A program made the translations under genes and the position numbers. A model generated the notes under the pieces. That model had not been told where the DNA came from. It did not search any database and saw only the letters and a list, made by a program, of their open reading frames with translations. Positions 50,568 to 62,100 of a stretch of DNA of 64,000 nt are shown here, piece by piece. The stretch spans positions 2,170,001-2,234,000 of the forward strand of contig MSED01000003.1 in NCBI GenBank assembly GCA_002099365.1, in the 5' to 3' direction. Source of the stretch: Phialophora verrucosa (Eukaryota; Ascomycota; Eurotiomycetes; Chaetothyriales; Herpotrichiellaceae). Each line of letters begins with the position of its first letter. Positions within the stretch are counted from its first letter, which is position 1.

Positions 50568-53513
50568 ATGCCTCGTGTTGTAAGAGAGTCGAGTGCCCGT
50601 CCCAGTCGGCAGGCAGTCGTCATGAACATGGCGCGAGAAAAGAGCAAGCTGTCACCGGTGAAGTAAGACTTCCACCCAAGTCACTCGAGGCGCATGCACG
50701 ACACATCCGCGCTCAATGCATCCTCAATTCTACATCGAAGCTAACACTTCCTTTACCTCAGGATCCCCCTCAACGATGACAAAGGCGAAAAGGTCGCGCG
50801 CCTGCACTCTCGACAAGCCCTGCAAGAAATCCAGATGAACGAGATACGCGCGGCAGCAAGTCCAGTACGCAAGCTCAACCAAAGACGACGAGAATCGAAC
50901 CACAGCAATATGTCAGACTCACCGCGCACACCGAGGACGCAAGACGCGGCGACAACTGCGCAGGCACGGAAGAGAACAGGGCAGTATAGGCAGAGTAATG
51001 GAGGGAACATGCGTACGTCACTTGGACACGCCGACAACGGCGTCACGCCCATGAAACGCGTTCCCATCCTCGCCAACTTCGAGGAATGGATGAAAATGGC
51101 CACCGACAACAAGATCAATGCTGCAAACAGTTGGAACTTTGCGCTGATTGATTACTTCCACGACATGAGCCTACTGAAGGAAGGCGACGGTGTCAATTTC
51201 CAGAAAGCGAGCTGCACGCTGGATGGATGCGTCAAGATCTATACGTCCAGGGTCGATAGCGTGGCGACCGAGACGGGGCGTTTGTTGAGCGGTCTCGCGG
51301 ATGGCGGCGCAGAAGGGAAGAAGAACAGGAAGGGAGACAATGCCGACGGTGAGGAAGACGATGAAGAAGGCGAAGATGGAGACGAGGGGGAAGATGGTGA
51401 TGGCAGAAAAAAGGCTAAGAGGAAACCCGCACGCAGCCACGAAGCTACTCTCGCACCTGGCTTTGCTTCGTTCCAGGGCAAGAAGCTCGAACTGGAGTTT
51501 GCTGTCGATCCACTGTTCAAGAAAGCGAGCGCTGACTTTGATGAGGGTGGGGCTAAGGGCCTCCTGCTGAATCATTTGTCTATCGACTCGGATGGAAGGA
51601 TTGTCTTTGACAGCAGTGACGATGCTGGTGATGCTGCGTTCAGCGGGGAGAAGAATAACCAGCAAGAGCAGACCCAGGACAGCGAAGCAGCAGAATCACG
51701 GCAGAACGAGCCGAGTGCACCGACCGAGGAAGGCCAAGATGCCGTCGACGACCAAGACGACGAAATCGACCTCACCTCCCTTGCCGCCAAATTCTTCCCC
51801 GACATGTCCCTCCTTGACTCCCAAGACATCTGTCCCTCGATGAAGACTTTCACACTAGGCGACCTTTCCGGCTCTCTGGATATTCCCTTCCTCAAAGCTC
51901 CAGACGACTGGAAAGAAAAGAAAGGGTCGCAAACTCCCGCTCCCGGTCCCAATGTCATGCTGGATCTTGCAGACCAAACAGGCATTTTCCTGGACGGCAG
52001 CAATGCCATGGGCTTCGACGACGACGACGATGACGGTGGACTTCTCGGTGGTTTTGACGTCGCGGACAACGTCGGCTTTGGCGAAGGCGGTGAAGCGTGG
52101 GCGAAGGAAGCCGCAGTGGATGCTCAAGCCCGTATCATTCGCGCTGAAGATGTGGACGACAATCTGCTTGAAAATGGTGCTCAGGACTATGCAGTGTCCT
52201 TACAGCACAAGTACCAAGAAGACGCGGAGCATGAATCCATCATGGCGTACTTTGACAAGGCGTTCAACTCTCGCGCGAAAGGCAAGACTGCATTTTTGAC
52301 CCTCGAGAACTGGCGGATGCAGAAGATCCAGAAAGCACAACAAGCTGAGGCAAACGGAACCAACGCTGCACCCACGAGACAGCGCAAAGAGAAAGAGCCC
52401 TTTGAGATTGACTTTCTTGGACCCATGTCGGAAAGCTTGCAGGAATTACTCGAGCAGCCACCCGTACTGAACTCACAAATCTCTCTACCGAAAGCACAAT
52501 GGCGCACGAAAGGACACAATCTTCTCGACAAGGATGACGAGGTTGTCGATCCGCGGAAACTCATGCGATTGTGGACGAAGCCGAAGTGTCGCGTTGGACG
52601 AATCCGGCGGAAAGAAGGTGGTATTTCCATGGGAATCATTGATGAGGGATTTGGCGCGAGGAATCGTCTGGGCACAATAACCACCGGCGATCATGAAGCT
52701 GATGACGATGAAGGGAAAAAGGGCGATTACGATGCCAACTTCTTTGCGGACGATGACCAGCTTGCGCCATTCGATGGCCCCCTACCGATCGACGATGACG
52801 ACGACGACGATATTGGAGGCGGTGACGACGGGCAGGCATTCATGGATGCGAGAGAGATGCTATCGCCTCAACCGGAGTCCCAACAACAGCCGAACATCTT
52901 CGACGCGCTTGACGGACAAGACGAGCAAGCGGCATCACAACAACCAGACTCCCAAGTCCCGAACAGCCGATCCGATCTCCTTCCCGGATCGTTCGGCAGC
53001 CAACTCGTCACGCAAGCCGGTAAGAGACTTCGGCCTGAATACGTCAACTACGCAAGGACGGCGAAGAAAGTCGACGTACGGCGTCTCAAGGAGAATATGT
53101 GGAAGGGCATGGAGACGAAACTGATCCGCGTCTTTGACCGACCGCCTCCAACGCTACCAAACGAGCCAGGGGTAAGCAACAATGGCGACGGCGATGGCGA
53201 TGTGGATATGATGGACGTCGACGATACTCCGATTGACCAACCTCAACCTGCCGTCGACGAACCACCCGAACCCATGTCTGACCACCAAGGGGACCAGGGT
53301 CTTAACTTCACCGACCTAATCCAGGATCTGCGCTCCGTGTACCCCGACCAGCAGATGAAGGACATCAGCACGTCGTACTGTTTCATCTGTCTTCTCCACT
53401 TGGCCAATGAGAAGGGACTTGTGCTCGAAGGTGAACGGGAAGGGGACGGCGCGATGCAAGAGATAACCGTCAGGCGAGATCCAACCGTGGGAGATGGCTA
53501 CGAAGGCGAGTAG
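50568..53513 (+). CDS. BRN1: condensin complex kleisin subunit Brn1/CAP-H
   Basis: Exons 50568-50662 and 50762-53513 (99-nt intron) give 948 residues. Exon 1 encodes MPRVVRESSARPSRQAVVMN and a short tail; exon 2 continues IPLNDDKGEKVARLHSRQAL, a normal Barren start that an exon-2-only reading would lose. The conserved N-terminal block is ILANFEEWMKMATDNKINAANSWNFALIDYFHDMSLL, which contacts Smc2; FQKASCTLDGCVKIYTSRVDSVATETGRLLSGL follows. The C-terminal winged helix (MKDISTSYCFICLLHLANEKGLVLE) binds Smc4. Several Asp/Glu-rich stretches separate them. The protein closes the condensin ring and is needed for mitotic chromosome compaction. The Asp-Asp runs (for example DDDDDDDIGGGDDG) are low complexity but in frame. 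Confidence 0.95.
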
Positions 53514-55062
53514 AGTGGACTACACCCAGTCTAGTTTATAATACCCTTCGCAGCTAGATCTATCAGGGAGAGGGATCACGCATATGTACAGCCCGCTACG
53601 AACTCACCACAATTGTGGTTATAGGCTTTTGTACGTCAACACGGCTAGGGCGCTGGATGGGTTGGTGAGGTTGTCTTCTGGATAGCGACCGAGCAAGTGG
53701 GCGAGGAAGCCGACATTCGACACGGCCGTCGATGTACATTATGAACGATCAAGTTGGATATGAGATGATGATTCTTCCAGGCCATTTTCCAAGCTCGTGG
53801 CAGAATAGAATGCAATGCAAGGCACTCTGCAATGGCATATCGTCTTGTCGCGTGCCCTATTCCCCCACCGGAAGGCAAAGAGGAGGGAGGGAGACGAGAA
53901 AGGGGTCCACCTACATTATATAAACGCGCTTCGGCAACAAGTCTCCCCCGCCCTCCCTCTCTGACTTGGCTGACTGATCCATTGTGAACTTGATTTGAAG
54001 ATGACGAGGGCCGCGCCAGCAGCATTTGGCAATCTCGGCCCCAGCTACATAGCTAACTGCATTGGCGTGCCACGTTTAGTCAGTGAAGACACTACACTCT
54101 ATTCCGGATTATCTGCTTCAACCACATTTTCCAGGGGCTCAAGATAGGGAATAGCAGCCTGATGTAAGTAGCCGGGTCAACAAGGCTGTCGTGTTGGAAC
54201 CGACTGTGCGTGGCCTTGCATTTTTGCAGCATTGCGCTTGACAGAAGTGCCTGCTCAAGGTAGAAGCCTGCCCGTTGGTCATACCTTCTGACCAAGACGC
54301 GATACGGATGCGGGTGATCAAAGGTACCACTCCCGACAACTCGCCACAATCGATAAAGGCCGTTTACTCAACTAGCCTGCTGAATAAGGTGGGTCATCGT
54401 AACATGTTACGTTGCCAGCCATGGTGGGATGAGGACACGACAATGGCATCGAAAACATTCCCGGTGTGCTCTAGGCCGGAGGGTCGCATCTGCAATGAAC
54501 GAATTGGGAGGTTACTTGCCTTGTGTTTCGGATCATCCAGGGCCCAAAAGAGGTTTCGAAGCCTTTGTCACACTGCTTAAGCTTGCACCAACACTCCACT
54601 TGGGATGCTGCCGGTTCGGTCGCGCACACTCCGCACTTCTTGTCGCGTAACCAATTCTCCGCACTCGGAGTCTCTTGGTGTGTTGTTGCCAGATCTGGAG
54701 AGTGAATGATCCTCTCAAAACATGAATTCCAGTTTCCAGAATGCTCATGGTTGGCGCTAAACAGCATACACGGCAACGGGATCTCTGACGGCGTGGGCGG
54801 AATTGCTTCTTCGTTGCGCCTTATATCCTGGGATCCGACGAGGACCAATGATGAGCCGTGACGATCCTCCGTCCCCACGGTTTCTGCCATCGACTGCTGT
54901 CGACCGTCCAGAAGGTTGCAAAGCATAATGCTTATATATATGCGGGAGGGCGCCACGCCTAAGCTACGGGTTCGAAGCCATCCTCATCGCGCGCAAGGAT
55001 ACCGCAGCAGCGTCGCAACTCGAGACACTGACAGGCCTGGCTGATCCGTATCGTCTTTCAAG
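53514..55062. other. intergenic region, 1549 nt
   Basis: This lies between BRN1 and the haloperoxidase gene. It contains one weak minus-strand candidate gene (54471-54890), listed separately. The remainder shows only short overlapping frames. A CT-rich stretch followed by TATATAAACG (53928-53937) occurs on the plus strand without an obvious gene after it. Confidence 0.45.
54471..54890 (-). CDS. doubtful small cysteine-containing ORF
   Basis: This is a 139-residue frame from MAETVGTEDRHGSS, with a cysteine-rich middle (KKCGVCATEPAASQVECWCK). A TATATATAAG element lies on the same strand at about 54942-54933, some 45 nt upstream of this ATG; the frame itself is open further up through the TATA element. 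No family is recognised and the end (FVHCRCDPPA) may include intron sequence. It is reported only because of the TATA element and the C-x2-C pattern. Confidence 0.2.
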   Translation of the reverse strand: MAETVGTEDRHGSSLVLVGSQDIRRNEEAIPPTPSEIPLPCMLFSANHEHSGNWNSCFERIIHSPDLATTHQETPSAENWLRDKKCGVCATEPAASQVECWCKLKQCDKGFETSFGPWMIRNTRQVTSQFVHCRCDPPA

Positions 55063-55896
55063 ATGCCATACATAAAGACCAACGACGGTACCGACATCTA
55101 TTATAAGGATTGGGGAAACAAAGACGCCGCCACCACCGTTGTCTTCTCCCATGGCTGGCCCCTGAACTCCGATAACTGGGAAAACCAAATGTTCTTTCTC
55201 GCCAGCAAGGGATACCGTGTGGTCGCACATGACCGAAGGGGTCACGGCCGCACAAGTCAGCCGTGGTCCGGAAACAACATGGACACCTACGCCGACGACC
55301 TCCTGCAACTCTTTGAACAGCTTGACTTGAAAAACGTCGTCATGGTGGGACATTCCACCGGTGGCGGCGAGGTCGCACGCTTCCTTGGTCGCCATGGCTC
55401 AAGCCGCGTCAAGAAAGCGGTGCTCGTCGGCGCCGTCACGCCCCTCATGGTCCAGACCGAGGCCAACCCAAAAGGCACACCGCTCGAAGTCTTCGACGGG
55501 TTCCGCACTGCGATGCTCAGCGACCGCGCTCAGTTCTTCATCGACGTCCCTTCCGGGCCCTTCTTTGGCTTCAACCGCACCGGCGCCAAGGTCTCTCAGG
55601 GGTTGATTCAATCCTGGTACCAGCAGGGGATGATGTGCGGGTTCGTCAATGCCTACGAGTGCATCAAGGTCTTCTCGGAGACGGACCTGACGGAAGACTT
55701 GAAGAAGATCGATATTCCCGTCTTGGTTATACACGGCGATGACGATCAAGTGGTCCCCATCCAGGCCGCGGCATACGAAGCCGTGAAACTGTTGAAGAAC
55801 GGGCGACTCGTCGTGGTGACCGGTGGACCTCACGCGTTGCCAAATATCTGCATCGATCTGGTCAACCAAGAGTTGTTGAAGTTCATAGAGGAGTAG
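55063..55896 (+). CDS. cofactor-free non-haem haloperoxidase / alpha/beta hydrolase
   Basis: This is an intronless gene of 277 residues, the usual length for the bacterial non-haem chloroperoxidase family. It opens MPYIKTNDGTDIYYKDWG; FSHGWPLNSDNWE gives the oxyanion region, GHSTGGGEVARF the nucleophile Ser98, HGDDDQVVP the acid (Asp228), and GGPHALP the His257. The triad is complete. These proteins act as esterases and, with peracid formed in the active site, as halogenating or perhydrolysing enzymes in vitro; the natural role is usually unclear. There is no signal peptide, so it is cytosolic. The family is widespread in bacteria and patchy in fungi, and lack of introns fits an origin by horizontal transfer, but I cannot test that here. 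Confidence 0.92.
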   Translation: MPYIKTNDGTDIYYKDWGNKDAATTVVFSHGWPLNSDNWENQMFFLASKGYRVVAHDRRGHGRTSQPWSGNNMDTYADDLLQLFEQLDLKNVVMVGHSTGGGEVARFLGRHGSSRVKKAVLVGAVTPLMVQTEANPKGTPLEVFDGFRTAMLSDRAQFFIDVPSGPFFGFNRTGAKVSQGLIQSWYQQGMMCGFVNAYECIKVFSETDLTEDLKKIDIPVLVIHGDDDQVVPIQAAAYEAVKLLKNGRLVVVTGGPHALPNICIDLVNQELLKFIEE

Positions 55897-56132
55897 CGAG
55901 GTTGGGAAGTACCATCGGGAAGGTTATGATGATCTGAGCGCGCAAATGGTTCATGCGACGGAGGGAAATACGTTAAGGGGTTGTGGCTACGAGGGATCCC
56001 CAGTTAGAGCGGCGCCATCAATTTTCCGAATGTGGCAAGGTGGCGATCCCCGACTGCTTGACCTCTTCGCCCAATTTCATGGACAATTTCAGTTCAGTTC
56101 TAAGTCGTCAATCTGAACTCAAACGTGAGAGA
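55897..56132. other. intergenic region, 236 nt
   Basis: This is a short spacer between the haloperoxidase gene and SDH6. Nothing is recognised. Confidence 0.35.
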
Positions 56133-56494
56133 ATGGCACGCCTGTCGGGTCTGCAGCGTGAAGTGCTCAAGCTATACCGGGCATGTCTACGGGCTACGCG
56201 AGACAAACCAGAGGTGCAGTAGCCCTTCGCCGCTTGTTTCGCCACCGCGTTCGTTACTCATGGCCTCTTCTCTTAGGCAACCAGGGAGAACTTCCGCAAT
56301 GCAGCACGGTAAGCGCTTTTCATCACGTAGTCGTGTTCCACTGAGACTAATCAGTAATGTATTTGTAAAGGCGAGAATTCCGCAAGAACCAAGCTATTGA
56401 CAAGAAGGACTTTGGCGCTGTGGAGGCTCTGATCAGAATGGGCGCTCGGAAGCTCGAACTATACTCGTCGCCTGGCGTCAAAGACATTCACTGA
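56133..56494 (+). CDS. SDH6: succinate dehydrogenase assembly factor 1 (LYR protein)
   Basis: Three exons (56133-56213, 56277-56308, 56371-56494) encode 78 residues: MARLSGLQREVLKLYRACLR, then KPEATRENFRNAARREFRKN and DFGAVEALIRMGARKLELYS, ending SPGVKDIH. The L-Y-R tripeptide (residues 14-16) with the downstream Phe/Arg pattern identifies the LYR (complex1_LYR) family, and the C-terminal GARKLELYSSPGVKDI segment identifies SDHAF1/Sdh6. It acts in the mitochondrial matrix, helping insert Fe-S clusters into the SDH iron-sulfur subunit. Intron sizes are 63 and 62 nt. An open frame begins further upstream (55983), but the conserved Met at 56133 is the normal start. Confidence 0.94.
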
Positions 56495-56905
56495 ACGACG
56501 GCTGGCCTTACGGGCTTCAGACAAACCCTTGCCTTGAGCATGCGGCATCTCTCGTCAACAGAGACTTGCCGCCGTCTCCGGATCCTCAGATCACGTGACC
56601 GGGAATATTCTGGCATTTGGTCGAAGCATCTGGCCCCTTGTGGCAAAATCGCAAGCCAACGCTGCCTGGCCAGAGAATCATCCAGCATCAACGACAGCCC
56701 TGCTTTCTCATCCGGCTGGGTCGTCCTAGCATCTTCCATCAAACGGGATGAAAAGGTATAAAGTCTTCCTCGACGCTGCGCTTTCTGCAGTTCGAACATC
56801 AACCAAGATCAAGACGAACAACAAAATCTTCTGTATTCGACCACGACGACCATAAACTCTCGCACACCGAGATTAATTAAACCAACAATCTCCAAAACGA
56901 GAAAT
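56495..56905 (+). promoter_or_regulatory. heat-shock promoter of the Hsp20 gene
   Basis: A GAA-N2-TTC unit (56603-56610) matches the core of a heat shock element. A CACGTG E-box is at 56592-56597 and CCCCT, a stress response element core, is at 56634-56638. TATAAA is at 56757-56762, 144 nt before the ATG. This set fits a stress-induced chaperone. The element has only two well-spaced units, so strength is uncertain. Confidence 0.5.
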
Positions 56906-57583
56906 ATGTCTTTCCTCTTCCCCAGAATTGCCATCGCGCCCGTGCGCTGCGGACCAATCCGCCACGAAGCCGCTCCTCTCTTCAGCCTCTTCGACGACAC
57001 CTTCAACGAGCTCCAGAGAGCGAGCCGAGCAGCACGAAAACAATTCAATCCTCGCTTTGACCTCAAGGAGACAAAGGACGCTTATTCTTTGGAAGGTGAA
57101 CTCCCTGGTATCGACCAGAAAGACCTCAGCATCGAGTTCACCGACGAACATACCTTGGTCATCAAAGGCCGGTCCGAACGCCAATCCGAATCTGGTCGCC
57201 GGCCCCAAGCTGTCGAAGGCGAGCAGAAGGCTGCCATTGAGGACACTTCTGCCAACTCTGAGACCAGCAGTGTCAAGTCACGCAAAGCCACTGTTGAAGA
57301 CGAGGAGCCTGCCAATTCATCCGCGTCCGCCGAGAACAAGGCGGAGGTAGCTGCGCCAACATCAGCTCCTGCCGACCAGCAAGTAGCAAAGACCGAGGAA
57401 CAACGGCCCGCTGAACAGCAGTACTGGATCTCGGAGCGCCATGTGGGAGAGTTCACCCGCAGCTTCAGCTTCCCTCACCGCGTGAACCAGGAAGCCGTCA
57501 AGGCCTCCCTCAAGAACGGCATCCTAAGCATTGTTGTGCCCAAGGCACCCGCGCCTGAGAGCCGCCGCATCGCAATCGAGTAA
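56906..57583 (+). CDS. Hsp20/alpha-crystallin small heat-shock protein (Hsp30 type)
   Basis: This is an intronless gene of 225 residues. The alpha-crystallin domain begins at about residue 50 (NPRFDLKETKDAYSLEGELPGIDQKDLSIEFTDEHTLVIKGR) and resumes at about 170 (HVGEFTRSFSFPHRVNQEAVKASLKNGILSIVVPKAP), ending in the family's LKNGxLxIxVPK strand. Between the halves there is an insert of about 85 residues rich in Ser/Glu/Ala (SERQSESGRR to AEQQYWISER), as in fungal Hsp30 proteins. The C-terminal RIAIE resembles the I-x-I anchor used in oligomer assembly. It should form ATP-independent chaperone oligomers in the cytosol holding unfolded proteins during heat stress. The upstream sequence carries heat- and stress-type elements. 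Confidence 0.95.
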   Translation: MSFLFPRIAIAPVRCGPIRHEAAPLFSLFDDTFNELQRASRAARKQFNPRFDLKETKDAYSLEGELPGIDQKDLSIEFTDEHTLVIKGRSERQSESGRRPQAVEGEQKAAIEDTSANSETSSVKSRKATVEDEEPANSSASAENKAEVAAPTSAPADQQVAKTEEQRPAEQQYWISERHVGEFTRSFSFPHRVNQEAVKASLKNGILSIVVPKAPAPESRRIAIE

Positions 57584-59110
57584 ATCATGCATGTTAGAAT
57601 CGAGGACATTGGCTTCTGTACAACACTGGCATAGCGTGGCGTTCCATTGGGCAGGGAGTAACTGGGATGTACAATCGTACAGGATCTCGGCTCCCTTTAG
57701 CATAGGACGATTAATAGACAAACAAATCCAGTCTTGACACAAATTTTCCCGAACTGACATTTGACAAGTGTGTACGAGCTATATGCTTTTCTGTCACTTT
57801 GCTGTACGTCGCCGAAAATAAATTCAGGCCCTCCAAAATTGCACATGTCACCCAGACTTCTCCGTTTTGACAGCCCAATGCGGCATTGACTTCGTGCACG
57901 GAACCATTTGTTCACGCTTACGCGCACGAGGAGGCTGGGAGATATAGCTTGTGCATGCCTCGTACTTCCCGCATGTGTCTCAAAAGAGTTCTGCTCTTCA
58001 AGTCTGCAGCTTACGCAAACTACGAGTACACGTTGACCGTCCCCTCGATTGCGTCGGCGTGCCTGTCTTGGCTGCATATGTTGACTCGCACGCACTCTGC
58101 GTCGCATACGCGGCCTCGACTATCCTTGTCTAGCCGACATGCCGAAGTCTAATGTGTTCCTCACCCGCAGCAGAGATGATAGTAACGGCGTATTTCTCGA
58201 AGTTCTCGACCGTGCAAGGACCAGATCGACAGTTCACTACGGAGTGGCGGGCCGGATACTCCGTACTCGAGGTTTATCGCTGCTGATCCGCGCGATCAGT
58301 GGCTGGACAATTGCGTCAGTCGTGCCTGGACCACCTCTCTGGCCATCCGGCCCGCAGAATCGGGGAAAGCAGCTGTGGCGCCCCCATCTCGGCTGTCCGA
58401 TGGTGTGGTGAGGAAACGGTCTAGCGGTGGCTGACACTTGGTCTTCTGGCGCGTGTTGCTGCAGCAAAATCCGGTTCTCAACATGGCTGGCCAGTTCTTC
58501 TGCGTCTGTTCGTGGGTCGCGGCTCCCCTGGCAACGAATTGCGTGTGGCGCCGTCGTCTCCAGCCAATGTACTCGTAAACTCGACCCTGTATAATCTCCA
58601 CCCCCCAGGAAGGAGCTCTTCAAACATGGCCCTAGCTTTGGTGCACTTGAAACTGACAGTTCGGCACGGACGAGTGACAACTTCCACGCCCACCGCCTCG
58701 TCAGTTCCCCTCGCCCATCACCACCATCTCTCCCAAGCTACAGAGTCACGGAGCCCGCACTGCTTCGCTGCTTGTGTTGGATCCCTTGCCCAATATCCGT
58801 CTGAAGCTGGCCTCAGTCATAACTCTACCGCTCGTTTGAGTCGCTCTCTTCAGAGTTACCTCACTTGTTCCCGGTGAACGGACCATCACGTTAAATGCAT
58901 TGACCTCACCTCCCTCCGGTGATGGGTTCCAGGTCAATGCTTGTACTCGTATAGTGTTCGCAGCTCACACTCTCTCCAGAGGTCGTTAGGTACTGTCACC
59001 CCGTTTTCGAGTGGAGGTGGGGCGATGTCTTCGAGGACATGATATACCTCTCTGTTACCGGGACCTAGGAAGCGTTCGTGCCCGCGTTCAAGAACATATT
59101 ACACCTCAAG
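57584..59110. other. intergenic region, 1527 nt
   Basis: This lies between the Hsp20 gene and a large plus-strand gene. AATAAA at 57817-57822 could end the Hsp20 transcript. TACTCGTA or its complement occurs at 58021, 58570 and 58944, and TACGGAGT/TACTCCGTA at 58238 and 58257. No coding segment is recognised; the last 500 nt may be promoter and long 5' leader of the next gene. Confidence 0.45.
57817..57822 (+). terminator. possible polyadenylation signal
   Basis: AATAAA lies 234 nt after the Hsp20 stop codon. This is suggestive only. Confidence 0.25.
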
Positions 59111-62100
59111 ATGCGGTTCGGTCACCGCAGATCAAGCCTCGCAGCCCAGTCGGTCCAGACTGAACCCGAAACTCGTCGGCGAAATCGCCTGTCGAAGCCC
59201 CTCACAAGCAATGCAACCAAGATTCAAACTTCGACGAGTGCACCGACGCTTATTCTGCAGGTTCCCGCGCAGGGCAAGAATGCAAGCACCACAGAGCTGC
59301 CTGTCAGCCCGTTGTCGCCCGTCTCCGGCGAGGCGTTGCGCCAGCATATCCGGAATGATGTCCTCGCCCCAGACCGCGACGGCCACTCCCCCATTCACAC
59401 AATGAAGAACGATTCAAGTTGGAGGGTGGCCTATATGGTCAATCGAATCGAGGGGAAGAAGGCGACGGCTGAAGCGCCCCGGAATCAACAGCAGCAGCAG
59501 CAACAACCACAACAAGAGCCAGTGCCGTTGTCTCCAGTCAAACCACAGAAGAGAAAGTCTACTCTACTTCGCCGGTTGTCGTTGCAGAGATCGTCCAGTC
59601 TAAGCCGGACGCCCAGTAACGAACGTGTAAATTCGCTCAAGTCTGAGTCGACAGTTGCTTCCACGCCGAACCCTTCACTCGATCAGATTGCGGATTCGCC
59701 TTCCATTCCTCCAACCCGTCGATCCTCCTTCGCCCCTGGCACTGCCACCAGGAAGCTACCTCCCGTTACATCCAAGCAAGATCTACAGGGGCATAAGGTG
59801 ATCGAAGAGCTGGAAGAACCCGCAGCAAGTCTTGTCGAGCCGGAATACTTTGATTGGCAACCTCCACCGCCACGGACTGCTGGCCGAGCTGGTACACCGT
59901 CTGACATGGGCTATTCGCAGTTGGGTGGGTTGAGGCACGGTTCTCTGCGCATCGTCAACGGTCGAGCCTCGCCGGCTTTGAGCGAGGCATCGAAGGTGTC
60001 AAGGCAGCTTCTGGCTATTCAAACACCGCACAGAGATGTGTCTAGTGAATACGGCGATACTCATGAAGAGTTCGAATCAATGGATTTCCATTCCTGTGGT
60101 AATTCCAACGGCACAGCTGGGCGTCGAATCTTCAGCTGGGAGAAAGACGATGACAAAGCCGCACCGCGAAGCCATCCACTGCAGAATGTCATGAGGCCAG
60201 AAGAAGATACTGAGCCTACCTCCGCTGGGGATCACACCTCGCTGATGGCAAATGAATACATTGCCGAGGTCGGTGCAAGTCCGTTCGAGCAACAGAGGCA
60301 AAGCTCCCCCGTCGGCACTATTCGGAGAACTCGATCTGAATCGTCACTTTGGAGGGCCAGCTCGTGCTCGTCATTGCAAAGGTCGCCTTCGCCTGACAAC
60401 GATTTGAGTGAGCTCTCTCCAGTCAGCCCATTGGAGCCGTCGCTTTCTCCCACTGGCTCAGTAATCCGCAAAGTGAGCATTGAGACAGTAAGAGGTCGAA
60501 GTCGAGGACTGCTACAGGTGATGACTGATCATGAACACCGAGCGTCTGATAGCCCATTGAGCTGGTATTCTCCAATCGAGCCAAGCATCCCAGCTGATGA
60601 AGCCTTCCAATCAGCGGTCGAGTTTCAAGTTCAGCTCTCGCCCTCTAGAGATGGACTTCAGCCTCCTCGTGCGCCAGAGAAATCAGACAGTGGCTATAGC
60701 TCGAGCAACTCTCTCCGATCTCTTCAAGTCGCGAAGCGGACACCACCGCCTGTAGATCTGAAAGCGTTGCCCGAGGTATCAAACTCGACAATGGGTGACG
60801 CCACGCCACATCCTATTCGACCAGCCTCCTTCCTTGGAATCAGACCGTCCATTCTCAAATCGCGAAAGACTGAGCCCAACGTGCCAACACTTGCCAACAC
60901 GCGACCAAGCATTGTGTCAGTAGAGCGAGCAGCGGCCGCGATGACACTAGCTGTACCTGGACCTGCTGCCGAAGGGCCAAAACCTGCAAAAGCCCGGAAA
61001 AAGTTAATGAAGAAAAGACGCCCACTGAGCCAACCTCCCGGTCAGATATCCGTTGTCAGGGTCCAATCCTTCGACGAAGAGAGTATCCCTCAAATTTCTC
61101 CCGAAGCACGAGAAAACCTACGCCTCAGGTCACAACTAGTGCCGGAGCTGGAGCGAACTTATATGCAACGTGACATGATGGGAAACAGGCCAAGTAGCTC
61201 CAAGCTTGACCTATCCAGTACTGATTTCAGATTTCCGTCACCTGGCCCGGAGCAGTCCCTTCAGGTCAAGCGATCGAGATCGCGCAGTCGGCCACGGTCG
61301 TGGTTTGGGCGTTCCAAAACGGACGTTTCAAGTTCGAGACGCGATTCAGGCATGAGTCAAGTCGAGGCGATTGCCATCATTAATAACTTCGGCACCGACG
61401 GTGCGGTATTGGGGAGAAGTCCATATGACTTGAGCGACCACGGCGCTCTTTCGCAAGGACCAATGACTCTCCCGGTCATTTCTGCAGCTCCTTCTCACAA
61501 CCGCTCGATGATGGATGACAGAACGGCCGCAGAGCTGTCCAGGCGTCGCAGTCGATCCATTCAGGAGCGTGAAAACATGGTCCCAGAGCGGCGCCTTTCG
61601 TTCAACGACAGAGGAGGCATACCTGGTAAGAACCTCAGACCGGCCAGTTTTGTCGGCGAGGCCCCTCCAATCACGCCTGAAATGCTGGAAAAGGCATATC
61701 GGACCTCTTCAATGCAACGAGAGCCGTCACTGCGCACTGATGGAGCGCCACTTCCTCCACCACATTCACCACGTCCTTCGTATCTTGTCTATGAGGAGGA
61801 CGGATCTGACCAAGTGGCGCCGCCACCTCCGACGCATTCGCCTCGGCCGGTTGACATAACGCATGACCCTTGGGCTGCTCACGCTGCGGCGTGGAAAGCT
61901 CGCAGAAAATCTGCAGGCGAAGCTCTGAGACGACCATCCTGGGACTCTGGAAAGTACGAGGAATATCTCGAACATGTTGAGAATGGACCCATGTACCCAG
62001 CCATACCTTCACGGCGGCAGCCGGATTGGGCGCAATGCCTTTCTCCGGAGGAGTCTTTCCCATCCTCGCAAGAGTACCACAGCCGGAACGAGGTATCGTC

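Noticed and set aside
54960..54985. GGGTTCGAAGCC as a tRNA B-box
   Set aside because: No matching T-stem, A-box or acceptor stem could be built around it; the same holds for similar strings near 15889 and 23135.
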